Positions 11,118 to 13,020 of a stretch of 13,020 nt of DNA are shown here, piece by piece. Below the pieces are notes generated by a model. The model ran no database searches. It was given only the letters and a program-made list of their open reading frames with translations, and was not told the origin of the DNA. Origin of the DNA: DATDVL01 sp035290025 (lineage in GTDB: Archaea; Nanobdellota; Nanobdellia; SCGC-AAA011-G17; DATDVL01); contig DATDVL010000056.1 in NCBI GenBank assembly GCA_035290025.1, positions 1 through 13,020 on the forward strand. Reading direction: 5' to 3'. The translations under genes were made by a program, and so were the position numbers. Positions within the stretch are counted from its first letter, which is position 1; each line of letters opens with the position of its first letter.

Positions 11118-11483
11118 TTAGGTGCCGAAATCTTCTAGTGCTTCAAACCATGTGGCAAGTGCTGTTAGGTGTTCTGTTCCATTGAATGCAGGAGTAAAGT
11201 GTGGTCCTTCATGATGGTAGTGTAGGTATGCTAGGTGTTGGGTGAATCCTTGTTCGCGGAGTGTTCTTTCGTAAGCTTGTATCTGTTCGTGGTAGGTTTG
11301 TACTGCTGCTTCTGTTAGTCTTCCTTGTGGTCGTGGTGGTTCTTGGTGTTTTCGGCGAATGGTATGTTCGAAGCGTATGAATGTTCTGTAGGTAGTTATT
11401 GCGGGTAATGTTTGTAGTGCATGGTAGAGGAAGTGTGCGTCGTGTCGTGCTAGGCGGTGTGTTCCTAAGAGTTGTGGTGTCAC
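11118..11483 (-). CDS. Third gene of the paralogue operon (short 121-residue member)
   Basis: A shortened member of the family: N-terminal FLYHALQTLP, TFIRFEH and C-terminal TLREQGF, then TWFEALEDF. It lacks about 50 residues of the central region of the second and fourth proteins, so it may be an internally deleted copy. The start chosen is GTG at 11483, whose last two bases are the first two of the upstream TGA (GTGA overlap), a classic coupling arrangement. It gives an N-terminus (MTPQLL) like those of the second and fourth proteins (MTRAQ, MTLLL). An ATG at 11513 would overlap the upstream gene by 34 bases and has no SD. Confidence 0.65.
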   Translation of the reverse strand: MTPQLLGTHRLARHDAHFLYHALQTLPAITTYRTFIRFEHTIRRKHQEPPRPQGRLTEAAVQTYHEQIQAYERTLREQGFTQHLAYLHYHHEGPHFTPAFNGTEHLTALATWFEALEDFGT

Positions 11484-12049
11484 GTGCTTGTTACTCGTAA
11501 CTCGTTGAACCATTGTCGCATTTTTTTCGCATCGGGTGTGCCTTGTTCTAGGATGAGTCTTAGTCCTGATAATTCTTTTCCTTCTGTTTGTTGTCGTAGA
11601 GTTACATGGCTGCTTAAGGATGGTTGTGCTAATGGTTCTAGGAGGATGATGACTAGGTGGGGTTGGTAGCCGAGTCGTTCTAGGTAAGGTATGCCTTGTC
11701 TTTGGAAGAGTCCTAAATCTTCATGTTGTAGAATGACATTTCCTGGTCGTGCTCCTTCAAAAGTTGTTTTGTAGTCATAACTTTTTTCTGAGTGTGGGGT
11801 GATGCGTGGGCTGTCAGCTCTTCCAAAGAATTCTGCCTGTACTGTTGTGTTCGGGTCTACTCCTGCAGTCAAGCATCGTGTTCTGTAGTAGAGTAATCGT
11901 TCTTGTCTGTCAGTAGGTTCGGTAATAACACTAAGAAGTCGGTGCTTGAATAATGCTGTATGTATTATGGATCGCGGTAATGGTAATGTTGCTAGTGCAT
12001 GCCAGAAAAATTCTGGTTCGTTGCGTCGTATGCATTGTGCTCGTGTCAT
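11480..12049 (-). CDS. Second gene of the paralogue operon (189 residues)
   Basis: A family member of 189 residues: FFWHALATLPLPRS, ALFKHRLL, RCLTAGVDPN, EDLGLFQRQGIPYLERLGYQP and a C-terminal QWFNELR. It looks soluble with no catalytic motif that I know. The start ATG at 12049 is chosen because AAGGAG (on -, 12056-12061) ends six bases upstream, the same spacing as in the first gene. An in-frame ATG at 12070 would lie inside the first gene. One base separates the first gene's TAA from this ATG, so the genes are coupled. Confidence 0.75.
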   Translation of the reverse strand: MTRAQCIRRNEPEFFWHALATLPLPRSIIHTALFKHRLLSVITEPTDRQERLLYYRTRCLTAGVDPNTTVQAEFFGRADSPRITPHSEKSYDYKTTFEGARPGNVILQHEDLGLFQRQGIPYLERLGYQPHLVIILLEPLAQPSLSSHVTLRQQTEGKELSGLRLILEQGTPDAKKMRQWFNELRVTST

Positions 12050-12050
12050 G

Positions 12051-12710
12051 TTATACTCCTTGTACGCCAAGTCTTTCTTCTAGTCTTGTGAACCATGCTC
12101 GTGCATTGTCAGTTTCTCTTGTTTGGCTATGAATTCTTATGTTAATGCTGGGTGTTTCTGCTGTTCTTTGGTGTCGTTGAAATCTTTTTTCTCCAATTTC
12201 TATGCTGCCGTCAATTATTCCTGCTTGGGTACTTGGTAGTTGGATGCTTACGAGGGCTATGTTATAGTGGTTGGCTGCTAAGTAGTTGACTGCTGCTTTG
12301 GTGTCTCCACTATTTCGTATGCGGTGGATGCTGATGAGTGATGGTTTTCTTCCTGCGAGTAAGTCTTCTGCTGCTGTTCCTCCATAAATGGGTGAGCAGT
12401 GTCCGCCTTTAGTGCATCCTTGGTCGCAGGTGAGTGATGGTGTCCATTCTACTTCGTTGCCTTCATAATTGGGTATCATGCTGACTCTTGGGTGGTTTTC
12501 AAAGAATGATTGGTAGGGTATGAATCCTTGTTCGCGGAAAAGTGTTGGTGCACCAGGTTGGTCTATGTCAATGTCTTGTATAGCTCGATGGAGTGTGAAG
12601 CAATGACTTATGGTAAAGCCTAAGGGGAGTATGCTGAGAAATGCTTCGTTAATTTGTTGTGGTTGTAGTCCAAAAATCCCTTTTGAAAATAGTGGTGTAG
12701 TTTCCGCCAT
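12051..12710 (-). CDS. First gene of the paralogue operon (219 residues, Cys-rich insert)
   Basis: The most diverged member: FLSILPLGFTISHCFTLHRAI near the N-terminus, FREQGF in the middle, AAVNYLAANHYNIALVSIQL, and C-terminal AWFTRLEERLG. Unlike its paralogues it carries a Cys-rich loop, C95-x3-C99-x5-C105 with H104 (CDQGC, KGGHC), that could bind zinc or another metal. The ATG at 12710 is chosen because AAGGAG (on -, 12717-12722) lies six bases upstream. A longer frame reaches 12839, but its first 43 residues are basic, repeat-derived and cross the promoter. Transcription probably starts near 12735 from GATATAAA. Function unknown. Confidence 0.75.
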   Translation of the reverse strand: MAETTPLFSKGIFGLQPQQINEAFLSILPLGFTISHCFTLHRAIQDIDIDQPGAPTLFREQGFIPYQSFFENHPRVSMIPNYEGNEVEWTPSLTCDQGCTKGGHCSPIYGGTAAEDLLAGRKPSLISIHRIRNSGDTKAAVNYLAANHYNIALVSIQLPSTQAGIIDGSIEIGEKRFQRHQRTAETPSINIRIHSQTRETDNARAWFTRLEERLGVQGV

Positions 12711-12758
12711 GGTATGCTCCTTCACCCCTTCCGAATGGTTTTCTTTATTCGTTGTCAG

Positions 12759-12766
12759 TTTATATC
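12759..12766 (-). promoter_or_regulatory. TATA box (GATATAAA) of the paralogue operon
   Basis: Predicted start near 12735, giving a leader of about 25 nt that contains the AAGGAG SD. This operon is thus not leaderless, unlike most genes here. A second TATA-like CTATAAGT lies at 12813-12820. Confidence 0.55.
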
Positions 12767-12781
12767 TTTTTCGTATGTAGA

Positions 12782-12873
12782 GGCTTTGCCCGGTAACTTT
12801 CTGAAACGTCTTACTTATAGTTTTCGGGCATCTTCTCAACTATTCGGGTAAGTCTTACTTATCAGGCAAAGCC
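12782..12873. repeat. Repeat-rich operator-like region between operon and IS
   Basis: Bounded by a perfect 9-bp inverted repeat, GGCTTTGCC (12782-12790) and GGCAAAGCC (12865-12873). Inside are a direct repeat GTCTTACTTAT (12808-12818 and 12852-12862), a palindrome GTAAGTCTTAC (12848-12858) and two TTCGGG[C/T]A octamers (12822-12829, 12843-12850). It could be an operator array for the paralogue operon or a small mobile-element remnant. Confidence 0.5.
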
Positions 12874-12908
12874 AGTAAGCGGCTCTGTTGAAAATCTATT
12901 AATATAAG

Positions 12909-12955
12909 CTCGTGAGTCGTTAGACTCACGGGGGAAAACATTAGAGGTGTTTTCC
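12909..12955 (+). promoter_or_regulatory. Two hairpins before the IS gene
   Basis: Hairpin 1 has stem CGTGAGTC (12911-12918), loop GTTA and GACTCACG (12923-12930), extendable by two pairs outward. Hairpin 2 pairs GGAAAAC (12933-12939) with GTTTTCC (12949-12955), ends just before the ATG, and places the SD-like GAGGTG (12944-12949) mostly in its loop. Such structures commonly limit translation of transposase from outside transcripts. Confidence 0.5.
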
Positions 12956-13020
12956 ATGAAAAATGAGGTAAAACTAGTTAAAAAGATTAAGCGTTTGCTC
13001 CGAAGAGCAAAGATGCCGAG
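12956..13020 (+). CDS. Start of a probable transposase (3' partial)
   Basis: Only 21 codons are in the window: ATG followed by MKNEVKLVKKIKRLLRRAKM. A strongly basic N-terminal helix of this kind occurs in archaeal DDE transposases, and the GAGGTG SD-like motif and IS-type terminal sequence upstream fit. Codons (AGA, CGA, GCA, CTA) differ from the CGT/TTG/GCT habit of native + genes, suggesting recent arrival. Family cannot be assigned from this stub. Confidence 0.4.
   Translation, partial: MKNEVKLVKKIKRLLRRAKMP

Larger units (their letters stand above)
12881..13020 (+). mobile_element. Probable left end of an insertion sequence (right end beyond window)
   Basis: GGCTCTGTTGAAAATC at 12881 resembles the terminal inverted repeats of many insertion sequences (GG-xx-CTGTTG-x-AAA). 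It is followed by a 75-bp non-coding lead, two hairpins and an ORF start that resembles a transposase N-terminus. The matching right terminal repeat and target duplication lie outside the window, so the boundary is not proven. Confidence 0.45.

Noticed and set aside
11472..11669. 65-codon ORF on + inside the second paralogue
   Set aside because: Antisense shadow without promoter or SD.
12711..12839. N-terminal 43-residue extension of the first paralogue
   Set aside because: The extension crosses the predicted promoter and repeats, while an AAGGAG six bases before the ATG at 12710 marks the start.
1..13020. CRISPR array or rRNA genes
   Set aside because: No regularly spaced direct repeats and no rRNA-like conserved stretches were seen.

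Overview
The window is archaeal. It encodes a Kae1-type t6A synthase subunit, a YchF/OBG-type GTPase with a C-terminal TGS domain, and a DUF655 protein. It also has a tRNA with bulge-helix-bulge introns and TATA boxes at a constant distance from start codons. In ten protein genes the centre of an 8-bp TATA-like box lies 26.5-27.5 bp before the A of the ATG, so these mRNAs look leaderless. Shine-Dalgarno (SD) motifs (GGAGG, AAGGAG) appear almost only before operon-internal genes. Small genes, many unrecognised proteins, unfused Kae1 and a UAU-anticodon isoleucine tRNA suggest a DPANN-type lineage, but that placement is inference. The + strand is rich in G and T throughout: + genes favour T/G-ending codons and - genes A/C-ending codons, as expected if the whole window lies on one replichore with + as leading strand.

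Layout. (1) 1-1520: a partial protein resembling only the N-terminal domain of a type II/IV secretion ATPase, then a possible leader ORF, two hairpins, and a winged-helix regulator coupled to a 71-residue protein. (2) 1517-4878: kae1 and a 210-residue unknown sharing one TATA box, a 129-residue unknown, two tandem zinc microproteins with identical ligand spacing, and a predicted lipoprotein. (3) 4875-7217: the OBG-family GTPase and a two-intron tRNA-Ile(UAU) sharing one palindromic TATA box, then a sigma-70-like protein divergent from tRNA-Glu(UUC). (4) 7218-9931: a promoter-hairpin-microORF unit, a 126-residue unknown, a 51-residue protein, a low-molecular-weight tyrosine-phosphatase-like protein, a two-HKD phospholipase-D lipoprotein and a 146-residue unknown. 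A 43-bp promoter repeat precedes both the 51-residue gene and the phospholipase-D gene. (5) 10023-10589: DUF655. (6) 10593-12710: a four-gene operon of diverged paralogues of an unrecognised family. (7) 12711-13020: its promoter region with repeats, then the probable left end of an insertion sequence running off the window.

How the genes relate. Kae1 (t6A37) has a plausible substrate in the window: tRNA-Ile(UAU) carries A37 and would read AUA. The tRNAs, Kae1, OBG-type GTPase and DUF655 form a translation-related background. Between them sit accessory items: sigma-like factor, zinc microproteins, surface lipoproteins, paralogue operon and insertion sequence. No complete defence system or CRISPR array is visible.
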